Shown: one piece after another, positions 56,060 through 64,000 of the stretch
Layout: each line of letters starts with the position of its first letter
Numbering within the stretch: position 1 is the first letter of the stretch
NCBI GenBank assembly: GCA_963804375.1
Contig: CAWDQE010000011.1
Coordinates: 62,001-126,000, forward strand
Direction of reading: 5' to 3'
From: JANXQG01 sp963804375
GTDB taxonomy: Bacteria; Planctomycetota; Planctomycetia; Pirellulales; Thermoguttaceae
DNA length: 64,000 nucleotides
The notes under the pieces: model-generated
The model's input: only the letters and a program-made list of their open reading frames with translations
Database searches by the model: none
What the model was told of the DNA's origin: nothing
Translations under genes and position numbers: made by a program

Positions 56060-57064
56060 CTACGGCTTGTATCCCAACTCCTTTGCGCGTGCGAAATCTG
56101 CTTCGGCTTTGGCCTTTTCGCCTTTGCGTTTGTAGACCATACCGCGGTTGAAGTAGGCAACGGCGAACCTCGGATCGAGCCGAATGGCCTCGGTGAAGTC
56201 GGCAATCGCCTTGTCGTACTCGCCTTTGCATTCGTAGGCCACGCCGCGGCCGTTCCACGCCATGCTGTGCTTCGGTTGGAGCCGAATGACGTCGCTGTAG
56301 TCGGCAATCGCCTTGTCGTACTCGCCCTTGTTCTTGTAGGCCACACCGCGGTCGTAGTACGCCATGCAAAACCTGGGCTGGAGCCGGGTGGCCTCGGTAT
56401 AGTCGGCAATCGCCTCGTTGTCCTCGCCTTTCGCACTGCGAGCCAAGCCGCGGAGGTAGTACGCCGACATGCTCTTGGGATCGAGCCGAATGACCTCGGT
56501 ATAGTCGGCTATCTCCTTGTCGCGGTCACCCTTGATTCCGTAGACCATACCGCGGTTGAAGTACGCGACGGCGGACTGCGGATCGAGCCGAATGGCCTCC
56601 GTGCAATCGGTAATTGCCTTGCCGTGCTCGCCCTTAAGTTCGTAGGCCATCCCGCGGTCAGAGAACGCCGCGGCGCATTTCGGATCAAGCCGAATGGCCT
56701 CGGTGAAGTCGGCGATTGCCTTGTCGCGCTCACCCTTGTTCTTGTACGCCATGCCGCGGGAGTAGTACGCCAGGGTAGCTTTCGGATCAAGTCGAATGGC
56801 CTTCGTACAATCAGCAATAGCTTTGCCGTGCTCGCCTTTGTTTTCGTAGGCCGTGGCACGGATGCAGTACGCCTTGATGTTCTCGGGGTCGAGCCGAAGT
56901 GCCTCTGTGCAGTGTTGTATCGCCGAATCGAAATCCCCCTTGTGGAGCGCGGCGTTTCCCTGCTCAAGGAAAACTGCGGCTTTGTCCTCCGTTGCCCCGA
57001 TCACCCCCGACATGGGCAGAAACATCGCTAGTCCGACAAGGCACGAGGCCATCGCCGTGCGCAT
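56060..57064 (-). CDS. Exported TPR-repeat protein
   Basis: 334 aa with a signal peptide (MRTAMASCLVGLAMFLPMSG) and about nine 34-residue TPR units (AIADFTEAIRLDP, GMAYKNKGERDKAI). Repeats are very alike, suggesting recent tandem duplication. TPRs make protein-binding superhelices; no catalytic domain is present. A related eight-repeat protein is encoded at 57887-59068 on the same strand, and the two are probably paralogues. Confidence 0.88.
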   Translation of the reverse strand: MRTAMASCLVGLAMFLPMSGVIGATEDKAAVFLEQGNAALHKGDFDSAIQHCTEALRLDPENIKAYCIRATAYENKGEHGKAIADCTKAIRLDPKATLAYYSRGMAYKNKGERDKAIADFTEAIRLDPKCAAAFSDRGMAYELKGEHGKAITDCTEAIRLDPQSAVAYFNRGMVYGIKGDRDKEIADYTEVIRLDPKSMSAYYLRGLARSAKGEDNEAIADYTEATRLQPRFCMAYYDRGVAYKNKGEYDKAIADYSDVIRLQPKHSMAWNGRGVAYECKGEYDKAIADFTEAIRLDPRFAVAYFNRGMVYKRKGEKAKAEADFARAKELGYKP

Positions 57065-57311
57065 CGGTCACTTCTCCTTTCGCTTCGAAGTCATCTCGCC
57101 AGCTTCGGCCTGCCGGATTCTCGGCTCGACGTCAGTCGCAAAGCCAGCATACCTGAGACTCGGGTGCTGGGACCCCCGCGCAGGCAGCCCGGCCCATTCC
57201 CCTTCGCCTTCTGCCCATTGTAGACCCGCAGGCCGACGCCGACAATCATTGGTGGCTGGTCTATATTGCCCCCGCCGCCCATCGATTACGGTCATTATAT
57301 GCTGAATTGCG

Positions 57312-57578
57312 CTACTCCGCGATAGAAGCAACGGCCCCAAACCGCCCGCGAAAGACCAGGGCAACGAGCCACCACAGCAGCATCACCGCCAGCATCACCG
57401 CCAGCACGACGCCCACGCCAGCCACCGCGATAAGGACCGTCCAGCCCTTGTGCGCGTTGAACGGGAACCACTGCCAGCGCTCCGACAGGAACAACAGGCC
57501 CGTCACCGCCAGCGATCCCAGCACCAGCCAGGCGGGCGTAGGGCGATACCAGCGACCTTTCACTTCGGGCGTGTCCAT
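57312..57578 (-). CDS. Small membrane protein (planctomycete type)
   Basis: 88 aa. Hydrophilic start (MDTPEVKGRWYRPTPAW), then three hydrophobic stretches (LVLGSLAVTGLLFL; WTVLIAVAGVGVVLAVMLAVM; WWLVALVF). The RWYRPTP...SERWQWFPFN...KGW pattern resembles short planctomycete membrane proteins of unknown function; family recall only. It may be a shortened copy, since related proteins are longer. Located between two TPR genes. Confidence 0.6.
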   Translation of the reverse strand: MDTPEVKGRWYRPTPAWLVLGSLAVTGLLFLSERWQWFPFNAHKGWTVLIAVAGVGVVLAVMLAVMLLWWLVALVFRGRFGAVASIAE

Positions 57579-57886
57579 GTCTGCCAGTATACCGCGCCAC
57601 CAGCGGCCCTACCAGAATGGGCCTCCGAGCGATGCCCCCGCGTCGGCGTTCTGGCAGGTTGCCAGCCGCCCGAGGGGTGCCACTGTCGTTCGAAACGGCC
57701 ATGCCTGGATCTCCCGTGGAGATGGACGAGCGGAACAGCAGGGCGACAGCTGCAGCGGCCGCCAAGATAAATGAATAACATTTGCGTTCATAGACTCCAT
57801 CCTAAAAAAGGTGCGCGGGACTGTCGCCTTGGACGATCGACAGAGCAGCGGCCACGATGGCAGGAGAACGGCTCATACCCGCACTA
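57579..57886. other. Intergenic region with diverged duplicate of 59592-59689
   Basis: 308 nt. The stretch 57611-57704 resembles 59592-59689 (by eye roughly three quarters identical, for instance GATGCCCCCGCGTCGGCGTT against GGTGCCCCCGCGGCAGCGTT). Neither copy holds a clear ORF. It could be the remnant of a duplicated gene or a dispersed element. Confidence 0.45.
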
Positions 57887-59068
57887 CTAGTTCTTCACGT
57901 CTTCGCGGTATGGCTTTCCCTGCCTATAGAGTTCCAGGCGGGAGCGCAACTTTTGTTTGGTTTCCTCATCGAGAGCCCGTTCGATGGCCCTTGCCTGCCA
58001 CTCAACGGCCGTGTTGAAGTCGCCGCTCTCGGCATAGGCCGCAGCAAGCGTGTCCAAGCAATACGAATGCTTTCCACCGTCCAATTGGTAAGCCTTGTTT
58101 GCGTTCTCGACGGCTTGTTTTCCATCGCGGTACTTCTGGTCGGGGCAAGTCGCGTAAAACCAAGCGAGGGTATTGTAGGCGGCATATTTGGGATCGAGCG
58201 GTAGGAGTTGGTTGAAGTCCGCGAGGGCCTTGTCGTACTCACGCTTGTTGTACCAGACTTTGCCACGATTGTAGCGGGCAGCGGCATCATTGGGATTGAT
58301 CGCCAGGGCGTGGTTGAAGTCCGCCATGGCCTTGTCGTGTTCGCCTCTTTTCTCCCAGAAGAGGCCGCGATGCTGGTAGGCGTTGATAAAATGGGGATTG
58401 ACCTTGATGGCTTCATTGAAGTCCGCAATGGCCTTGTGGTTGTCGCCTTTTTTCTCCCAAGTGCTGCCACGGGCAATGTATGCGACGACGCAATTGGGAT
58501 TGAGTTGAACGGCCTCGTTGCAATCCCTGATTGCCTTGTCGTAGTCGCCTTTTCTTTTCCAGGCGTCACCTCGGGCCGCACATACAAAGGCATTTGCGGG
58601 ATCGATAAACAACGCCTCGTCGTAGTCAGCAATGGCCTTGTCGAATTCGCCCCTTTCGGCCCATGCCGTTCCGCGAGCAAGGTACGCAAGGACGTCATCG
58701 GGCTTGAGCCGAATGGCCTCGTTGCAATCGCCGATGGCCTTGTCGTACTCGCCCTTTTTCTTCCAGATTATGCTCCGCTCAAGGTAGGCTTGGGCATCAT
58801 TGCGACTGATTGCCAGGGCGTGGTTACAGTCCGCGATGGCTTTTTCGTACTCGCCCTTTCTCTCCCAGACAGTACCGCGCAGAACGTAGGCGTCGGTGTA
58901 TTCTGGTTTGAGCCGAATGGCTTCGTTGAGGTCCGTGATGGCCTTATCGTTCTCGCCTTTGAGAAACCATGCTCGGCCGTGCTTGAAGTGGCTTACGGCG
59001 TCTTCTGCATTCAGATTGGCCGAGGAAACCAGGCAACCCAGAAAAACCACAGGTAGAAGATGCTGCAT
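57887..59068 (-). CDS. Exported TPR-repeat protein
   Basis: 393 aa with a signal peptide (MQHLLPVVFLGCLVSSANLN). About eight TPR units (AITDLNEAIRLKP, AIADYDEALFIDP) are followed by a non-repeat C-terminal region (DQKYRDGKQAVENANKAYQLD, LDTLAAAYAESGDFNTAVEWQ) that is typical of Sel1/TPR tails. Likely periplasmic and involved in protein binding; no enzyme domain. Paralogue of the gene at 56060-57064. Confidence 0.88.
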   Translation of the reverse strand: MQHLLPVVFLGCLVSSANLNAEDAVSHFKHGRAWFLKGENDKAITDLNEAIRLKPEYTDAYVLRGTVWERKGEYEKAIADCNHALAISRNDAQAYLERSIIWKKKGEYDKAIGDCNEAIRLKPDDVLAYLARGTAWAERGEFDKAIADYDEALFIDPANAFVCAARGDAWKRKGDYDKAIRDCNEAVQLNPNCVVAYIARGSTWEKKGDNHKAIADFNEAIKVNPHFINAYQHRGLFWEKRGEHDKAMADFNHALAINPNDAAARYNRGKVWYNKREYDKALADFNQLLPLDPKYAAYNTLAWFYATCPDQKYRDGKQAVENANKAYQLDGGKHSYCLDTLAAAYAESGDFNTAVEWQARAIERALDEETKQKLRSRLELYRQGKPYREDVKN

Positions 59069-59365
59069 GGTTCGGCTCCTTTCGACGGGGTTGAAGAAAT
59101 GGGTGGCAACGCCCTCTATTGTACTCCCGCCAGCGCGGCTTTCAACGGCCCCGCGAAAGTGGCGGCGATGAACGAAACCACCACCAAGTCCACGCAGTTG
59201 GGAGAATGCCCCGGTTCATGGAATTGACCTCTCTCGAAAGTGGACGCGTCAGATGCACCTGCCCGCGGGCAGCCGCAGCTCTGCCTCAACTATCGGACTC
59301 TACGATCATCATCGCCACCGGTTTGGCCGCCGTCAACCGGCCATGCCGCCATCGGGTTATCGGAT
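59069..59365. other. Intergenic region, nothing recognised
   Basis: 297 nt upstream of the second TPR gene (which reads away on the minus strand) and of the small ORF at 59366. It must hold the TPR promoter. No repeat or hairpin recognised. Confidence 0.3.
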
Positions 59366-59602
59366 ATGCCTCGGGCAGCTTCTTCCAGGCGCGTTTACGA
59401 GAAGTTGGCCGCCATCGCTCCGAAGATGACTGCCAACCGTTTGCAGTGGAAGACGCACGGCCAACGCCTAAACTGGGCACTTTCAGCCGCCGTCCTTTCC
59501 TCGATCACGGTCATTCTGTCCGTAATCGGGCTGCGCCGCGATGGGAGCAACGGTCCGCCCAAGAGCGACGCGCAAGACCCGCCAGAGGTCTTGCCAGAAT
59601 GA
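59366..59602 (+). CDS. Possible small single-TM protein
   Basis: 78 aa from ATG 59366 (MPRAASSRRVYEKLAA), with one TM segment (LNWALSAAVLSSITVILSVI) and a polar tail. The composition of residues 8-60 looks protein-like, but no ribosome-binding site or family supports it. The 3' end overlaps the start of the diverged duplicate at 59592. Candidate only. Confidence 0.35.
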   Translation: MPRAASSRRVYEKLAAIAPKMTANRLQWKTHGQRLNWALSAAVLSSITVILSVIGLRRDGSNGPPKSDAQDPPEVLPE

Positions 59603-59803
59603 GCCCTGAGCGGTGCCCCCGCGGCAGCGTTCTGGCTGATTGCCCGCCGCACGAAGATCGCCGCCAATGTCGTTTCGAGCCGGGATTGCCGAACGTGGCA
59701 CCCTTGTGGTGCAGCACGTCGCGGCGCAGTAGAATAGAGGCGAGACGCTGGGCGCTCCGCGGTGGGGCGGCGTCGGGCGGACGTGCGACGCGCTGTACCT
59801 TGA

Positions 59804-60190
59804 ATGAACACCGTTCCTGAGATTCCCGGTGCCGACAATGTAGTTGCTTGGTTCGGTGGCTGGCCATCGTTCCATGACGCTGAGGTCTTGGAGTTCCTTT
59901 TCGTTCGGAAGGGCATTTCCTATCTTCGGCTCCACGCCTGGGTCATGACCGATCAAGTGGATGCAAGAGGCTATTATGTCCTCGACAAGCACGCCGTAGT
60001 GACGTTCTTCTTCGAGAGTGTGACGGGGTTGGAACTGTCGGGGTTCAGCGGGCAGAATGTCATCAACGGTCTTGAATTGGAAAAGGCTGCTGCTTCGTTT
60101 CTCTTGAATCTTGACGCATGCTATGGCGTAGGCGGAATCATTGAAGCGCTCAAGGTATCGGTGGATCTCAAGCCAGGAAAACCTGATTGA
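59804..60190 (+). CDS. Imm50-like immunity protein
   Basis: 128 aa. The N-terminus WFGGWPSFHDAEVLEFLFV matches the signature of the Imm50 family, predicted immunity proteins of polymorphic toxin systems. No signal peptide and no TM, so it is cytoplasmic. No toxin gene is visible beside it, so it is an orphan; such orphan immunity genes can protect against neighbours' toxins. The family call rests on that signature alone. Confidence 0.68.
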   Translation: MNTVPEIPGADNVVAWFGGWPSFHDAEVLEFLFVRKGISYLRLHAWVMTDQVDARGYYVLDKHAVVTFFFESVTGLELSGFSGQNVINGLELEKAAASFLLNLDACYGVGGIIEALKVSVDLKPGKPD

Positions 60191-60223
60191 TGAGCGGTAT
60201 AACATCGCACGAAGGACCGATCC

Positions 60224-60514
60224 ATGGACAGTTCCGCCACGCCCGAACCCCAACCCGCCGCCCGCGAGCCGCGCCCGCCCCTCCAATTCACCCTGCGGAC
60301 CCTGCTCCTCATGTTCGTGGTGCTGGGGTCGTCGCTGGCGGTGTTCGGTGGCTGGGGGATCGTGGTGTTCGGTCTGGTTATGGGGCTGGCGATCTACATT
60401 CGTCAGGCTAGATCGTTCAACCCGCCGGGGTTTCTGACGCTTGGGTTGACTTTCCTTTGTTTGAACATTGTAACCGTCCGTCTTTCGCCTTATTCTAAGC
60501 GAGCTGTCCCTTGA
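60224..60514 (+). CDS. Small membrane protein (planctomycete type)
   Basis: 96 aa with a Pro-rich N-terminus and the LQFTLRTLLLMFVVLGSSLAV anchor motif, then two more hydrophobic stretches (VVFGLVMGLAIYI; FLTLGLTFLCLNIVTV). The FTLRTLLL motif is a recurring planctomycete membrane-anchor signature; function unknown. The last bases (TTGA) overlap a TTG start of the next gene, suggesting coupling. Confidence 0.6.
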   Translation: MDSSATPEPQPAAREPRPPLQFTLRTLLLMFVVLGSSLAVFGGWGIVVFGLVMGLAIYIRQARSFNPPGFLTLGLTFLCLNIVTVRLSPYSKRAVP

Positions 60515-61194
60515 AAAGCCAACGAGATAGATTTCAACCGTGGATTGAGAGCTACTTGCGGCCGCGCTATCCAGAACTGGAAGTGCCGCTGGTGGCTGCA
60601 ATTGACGCCTTTGATGTGATCCTGTCTGCAAACGAGCTTGCGCCACACCAACTGCGGCCAATCGTCGATGCCGTCTCGAGTTCCCGAAGGCCGCTATACG
60701 AGAACGCGAGCGGCTTCATGAAAACCCTTTCGGCCAAGTGGCCTGAAGTGAACGCTGCCATCCTCGCAATGTCACGGAGCAGCAAGGCTCATGTTCGCTT
60801 CAATGCCATTCTCTGTCTCGGCAACTCGACTCCCGCGGATATAATCGAGAAGGTCCTCAAATCAGGTCTGCTCGACAAGAGTTCCCGAGTCCGCGGTAAG
60901 GCTGCTGATTGGATTGGCCGACTCCGGAGAAGGGAATTGGTTGGCGAGCTGGCCGCCGCTCTCTCCGTTGAACACGACCAGAAAGCTCGATCCACGATTG
61001 AGTTTGAGCTTCGGTTGCTTCGCGACGGCTATATCCTGGAGCCAGAGAAGGATGGGGGCTACCGGGTAACGGTTCACACTGATAACGGAGGGGTGAGAAG
61101 CGATCCGGTTGACGAAGTGAGCTTGCGTACTCGCGGAATCGACGCAATTGCATCCGAGCTTCGTCGGCCAGCCAAATGGGAAACAATGCAATAA
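60511..61194 (+). CDS. HEAT-like repeat protein
   Basis: 227 aa from a TTG start at 60511, overlapping the previous stop by 4 nt (TTGA). Helical pairs such as AHVRFNAILCLGNSTPADIIEKVL and SRVRGKAADWIGRLRRRELVGEL resemble HEAT/PBS-lyase repeats, and a short beta-rich tail follows (GYRVTVHTDNGG). Cytoplasmic; role unknown, probably protein binding. Start codon choice is by overlap only. Confidence 0.6.
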   Translation: MKSQRDRFQPWIESYLRPRYPELEVPLVAAIDAFDVILSANELAPHQLRPIVDAVSSSRRPLYENASGFMKTLSAKWPEVNAAILAMSRSSKAHVRFNAILCLGNSTPADIIEKVLKSGLLDKSSRVRGKAADWIGRLRRRELVGELAAALSVEHDQKARSTIEFELRLLRDGYILEPEKDGGYRVTVHTDNGGVRSDPVDEVSLRTRGIDAIASELRRPAKWETMQ

Positions 61195-61349
61195 CCATGC
61201 ATAGCACCGGTGGCCCAGACCGAAGCCGGGGTCAGGCTTGAAGTATCAACTTTGGGAAGGAGAACTGTAGGGAGTCTTTGATTCGTAGAACGGGATATCG
61301 GGGCAGGTTCGATATTGACAAGATGGGAGGTCCATGACAACCTGCTCAC

Positions 61350-61951
61350 ATGCCGCGTACCGCAAGAATCGCCCCGGGCGGAATGGTGTTCCATGTCTTG
61401 AGCCGAGGTGTTGCCCGCATGCAGATCTTCGAGAAGGCCGGAGATTACCAGGCCTTCGAGCGGGTGTTGGAGGAGACGCTGCAAGAAGTGCCCATGCGGA
61501 TTTGCGCCTTTTGCGCTATGCCTGGCCATTGGCACATGCTGTGCTGGCCTGAAAGGGACGGGGATCTGGCAACCTTCATGCAACGCTTGACGATTACGCA
61601 CGTGAGGCGTTGGCAAGAGCACCGGCACTTTGTGGGGCTGGGGCACGTCTATCAGGGACGCTACAAGTCGTTTGCGGTGGAGGAGGACGAGCATTTTTTG
61701 GCCGTGGCTCGGTACGTCGAGCGCAACGCCCTACGGGCCAACTTGGTGGCGCGCGCGGAGGAATGACGTTGGTCGAGTCTCTGGAGGCGGTGTTGTGGAA
61801 CCGCGGAGCAAAAGGCGATCCTGGCTGCATGGCCGTTGGAGATTCCTCACGACTGGTTGGAGCGAGTCAAACCGGGCCGACAACGAGAAGGAGTTGGAGG
61901 CGTTGCGTCGCAGCGTGCAACGTGGCCGCGCTTACGGAGCTCACATCCGCC
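61350..61951 (+). pseudogene. RAYT (REP-associated tyrosine transposase) remnant
   Basis: Y1/HUH transposase start MPRTARIAPGGMVFHVLSRG with the catalytic HWH pair in MPGHWHMLCW and the conserved Tyr in ARYVERNALRANLV. The frame then meets TGA at 61764-61766 exactly where the family has AEEW (TGG to TGA), continues in phase as RWSSLWRR...WPLEIPHDWLERV, and shifts by an extra A at about 61875 to NEKELEALRRSVQRGRAYG. The 3' end is lost next to the convergent TPR gene. RAYTs move REP palindromes, and palindromes are frequent in this window. Confidence 0.82.
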
Positions 61952-62284
61952 TCAAGCCTGCCCGCGTTTGGCGGACCATTGCCGATTCATGGCCTCGGCC
62001 ATGGCTTCTTCCGCCTCGCGGATCATGCCGGCCCGCTGGCAGACGAGGCTCTTGGCCATGTAGCTGAAGGGGTCGTCCGCATCGAGTTCACAAACCAATT
62101 GGGCCTGCTCTACGGCCTCGCCATGGCGACCTTGCTTGCTGTAGAAAGCGCTGAGCGCCGCATGCGCCAAGGCAAAGTCGGGCTGACTCTGGGTGAGCGA
62201 TTCCAGCCGGGTCACCGCCTCATCCAGTTTGCCGGCTTGTTGCAGTTCAATGGCTTCGTCGTACAGCTTATCGGGAGTTGACAT
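61952..62284 (-). CDS. Small TPR protein
   Basis: 110 aa with about two and a half TPR units (AIELQQAGKLDEAVTRLESL; LAHAALSAFYSKQGRHGEAVEQA; AKSLVCQRAGMIREAEEAMAEAM). No signal peptide, so cytoplasmic. Common as a small protein in planctomycetes; function unknown. Converges with the RAYT remnant. Confidence 0.8.
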   Translation of the reverse strand: MSTPDKLYDEAIELQQAGKLDEAVTRLESLTQSQPDFALAHAALSAFYSKQGRHGEAVEQAQLVCELDADDPFSYMAKSLVCQRAGMIREAEEAMAEAMNRQWSAKRGQA

Positions 62285-62569
62285 GGGGCAGACGGGTAAG
62301 AATGGGGGTCGGAATCAAGATACTCGATTCAGTTTACCCGGTATGGGTATACGAGAACAGGGGCTGAAAGTCCCTTTCAGACATTTTTCGCAATTTATGA
62401 ACTCCCACCAGGGGTATTTCGAACGGAGACTGTGGTAAATCCGCTCCAACCGTTGTAATCGGGCAAATCAGCAGGCTTTCTCTGACCGATAAGAACAGTC
62501 AGGCCAGACTTGCGCGGCGGGATCGTCACGCGCTGCAACGAAAATCTCTACCGCTTCGAGGTGCCCGTT

Positions 62570-63421
62570 ATGCTTATTCACCCTTTGGCGTTGGTCGCTT
62601 CCTCGGCAAGACTTGGCGACGGCGTTCAGATTGGACCCTTCTGCGTCGTCGAGGATGATGTCACGATCGGGTCCCAATGTATTCTGGAAAGCCATGTCGT
62701 TGTCAAGAGCGGGACCACGCTGGGCGAAAAAAACCACCTCTTCGAGGGGGCTGTCGTTGGCGGCATTCCCCAACATGTCAGTGTGCCGGAGCGGCTCGGC
62801 CGGGTGACAATCGGCTCGGGCAACACGATCCGCGAGAACGTCACGATCCATAAGGCCATGCAGCCGGACCACCATACGCGGATCGGCGATCATTGCCTGC
62901 TGATGTGCAACGCCCATGTGGCCCACGATTGCCACCTGGGCGATCACGTGATCCTGACGAACAATGTCATGCTGGCCGGCCACGTGAGCGTGGGGTCGCG
63001 GGCTTTCCTTTCGGGCGGCGCGGGAGTGCACCAGTTTTGTCGCGTGGGAGCCTTGGCGATGGTCGGCGGCCTGGCCCACATCTCGCGCGACGTCCCGCCG
63101 TTCGTGACCATCGACGGCCAGAGCAGCTACGTGGTGGGCCTGAACCAGATCGGGCTGAAGCGGGCCGGTTACGATGCGAAGTCGATTGCGCGGTTGAAAG
63201 AGGCCTATCGGGTGATCTATCGCAGCGGCCTGATGTGGCAGGAGATCCTCGCGGCCCTGCAGGAGCAGTTCCACGACGAGGCGGCTGCCGAGTTCTTGCC
63301 CTTTCTGAGGTCGACCAAGCGGGGCATCATCCCCGAGCGGCGGATGCCGCCCGGCGCGACGATCCGCATCCATGCGGTCGACGACCAGGAAGCGGAAAAC
63401 CGCCAGGCCAAGGCGGGATGA
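62570..63421 (+). CDS. lpxA: UDP-N-acetylglucosamine acyltransferase
   Basis: 283 aa from ATG 62570 (MLIHPLALVASSARLGDGVQ). Left-handed beta-helix hexapeptide repeats fill residues 1-190; the catalytic His lies in NAHVAHDCHLGDH, and FVTIDGQ precedes the C-terminal helical domain. LpxA adds the first acyl chain to UDP-GlcNAc in lipid A synthesis, implying an outer membrane with LPS. No other lpx gene is adjacent in the window. Stops 1 nt from the convergent response regulator. Confidence 0.94.
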   Translation: MLIHPLALVASSARLGDGVQIGPFCVVEDDVTIGSQCILESHVVVKSGTTLGEKNHLFEGAVVGGIPQHVSVPERLGRVTIGSGNTIRENVTIHKAMQPDHHTRIGDHCLLMCNAHVAHDCHLGDHVILTNNVMLAGHVSVGSRAFLSGGAGVHQFCRVGALAMVGGLAHISRDVPPFVTIDGQSSYVVGLNQIGLKRAGYDAKSIARLKEAYRVIYRSGLMWQEILAALQEQFHDEAAAEFLPFLRSTKRGIIPERRMPPGATIRIHAVDDQEAENRQAKAG

Positions 63422-63422
63422 C

Positions 63423-63821
63423 TCATGGTCCGCCTGCGCCCTTGGCCACAATGCCGTCGATCTTCTCGCACAAGCGGCTCAAGTCGACGGGCTTCTCCAT
63501 GAACTCGGCCACGGGCAGCCAGGTGGCGTCGCGGTCCTTGTTGCTGAAGCCCAAGGGGAAGGTGTTGTTGACCGCTGTCAAGAGCACGACGGGCAGGCCG
63601 CCGAAGTTGCGTCGGATGGCGCGGGCCACGTCGAAACCGGCCGTGTCGTTCTCGGGGAACATGACGTCGAGGATCACCGCGTCGGGACGGCGCTGTCGAA
63701 TGCGATCGACGGCCTTGTCGGCGTCGGTCTCGGCGGCCGTCTCGTGACCGCGGCTCTTGAGCATCGTGCCCACCGCCTCGACAAAATCCGTGTCGTCGTC
63801 TACGATCAAAATGTATGCCAT
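63423..63821 (-). CDS. Response regulator receiver (single REC domain)
   Basis: 132 aa from ATG 63821 (MAYILIVDDDTDF). Acidic pocket DDD near the N-terminus, phospho-acceptor Asp in DAVILDVMFP, switch Thr in LLTAVN and Lys in FMEKPVD. There is no output domain, so it likely passes phosphate on or acts by protein contact. The ATG is 17 nt after the stop of the histidine kinase, so they form a two-component pair. Confidence 0.92.
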   Translation of the reverse strand: MAYILIVDDDTDFVEAVGTMLKSRGHETAAETDADKAVDRIRQRRPDAVILDVMFPENDTAGFDVARAIRRNFGGLPVVLLTAVNNTFPLGFSNKDRDATWLPVAEFMEKPVDLSRLCEKIDGIVAKGAGGP

Positions 63822-63838
63822 GATCAAGTCTCCTGGTG

Positions 63839-64000
63839 TCAAGGAAGCCTGGGGGCTTCGCCCCAGCAGGCCGGAAAATCGAGGGTAAACCGTGTGCCCA
63901 GTTGCGGGGCGCTTTCCACGCGGACGCCCACCTTGCCCGCCATGGCCACCTGGCGGACGATGGCCAGCCCCAGGCCGGTCGAGGCCTTGTTGTGTTTCAC
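63839..64000 (-). CDS. Sensor histidine kinase, C-terminal end (5' part outside window)
   Basis: The minus frame enters at the window edge and stops at TGA 63841-63839. The visible 53 residues contain the G2 box STGLGLAIVRQVA and the final ATPase strand GTRFTLDFPA, i.e. the end of an HATPase_c domain. It is the partner of the response regulator 17 nt downstream. Confidence 0.85.
   Translation of the reverse strand: MKHNKASTGLGLAIVRQVAMAGKVGVRVESAPQLGTRFTLDFPACWGEAPRLP

Noticed and set aside
55804..56436. N-terminal extension of the RND-like protein
   Set aside because: This part is the TPR gene read in another frame on the same strand; the anchor motif begins at 55803.
1..64000. CRISPR array or rRNA genes
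   Set aside because: No regularly spaced direct repeats and no rRNA-like stretches were seen.

Overview
The window looks like a planctomycete chromosome fragment (Planctomycetota, Pirellulales-like). The signs are high GC content, many exported beta-propeller, sialate-esterase and beta-helix proteins, a GDSL protein with a PEP-CTERM sorting tail, short proteins with the planctomycete 'LRTLLLL' membrane anchor, lpxA (lipid A synthesis), FHA/PilZ proteins, and many intergenic palindromes. Taxonomy is inferred from gene style, not from a marker search.

Region 1 (1-17499, all minus strand) is a dense defence locus read from 17499 towards 1. The order is: SNF2/DUF3883 helicase (DrmD-like); three-TM protein; HNH-SAVED nuclease (Cap5-like); CD-NTase; DUF1156 adenine methylase; DUF3696 ABC-type ATPase; PIN nuclease; DUF499 ATPase with an N-terminal HEPN domain; a 51-aa ORF; an AAA+ ATPase and an S8 subtilase (IetA/IetS-like), the last cut by the window edge. 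Most junctions overlap by 4 nt or are gaps of at most about 100 nt, so this may be one transcription unit holding a methylase/helicase/ATPase system, a CBASS unit, an ATPase-PIN pair and an IetAS unit.

Region 2 (17.9-34.8 kb) is mostly envelope and periplasm: YncE-propeller/phosphoesterase, FG-GAP protein, sialate O-acetylesterase, beta-helix protein, tRNA-Ser(CGA), a Flp-type pilin, FHA-EAL and PilZ proteins (cyclic-di-GMP theme), a PQQ-like propeller, a tRNA-dihydrouridine synthase and an exported protein of unknown role.

Region 3 (35-45.5 kb) has rpmA-folD, a cluster of two small membrane proteins, a TylF-like methyltransferase and a large polytopic protein, then a URO-D-like protein, a GNAT acetyltransferase, a GDSL/PEP-CTERM esterase and two overlapping dynamin-type GTPases.

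Region 4 (45.8-64 kb) has a serine hydrolase, trxB-asnS, cstA, an APC transporter, an RND-porter-like protein, TPR proteins, an Imm50-like protein, a decayed RAYT transposase, lpxA and a response regulator with the end of its histidine kinase.

Single-base frameshifts break at least seven otherwise intact genes, including the normally essential asnS. I therefore read most of them as assembly or base-calling errors. Palindromic intergenic elements are frequent; one family (25691-25833 and 52537-52754) looks like a MITE.
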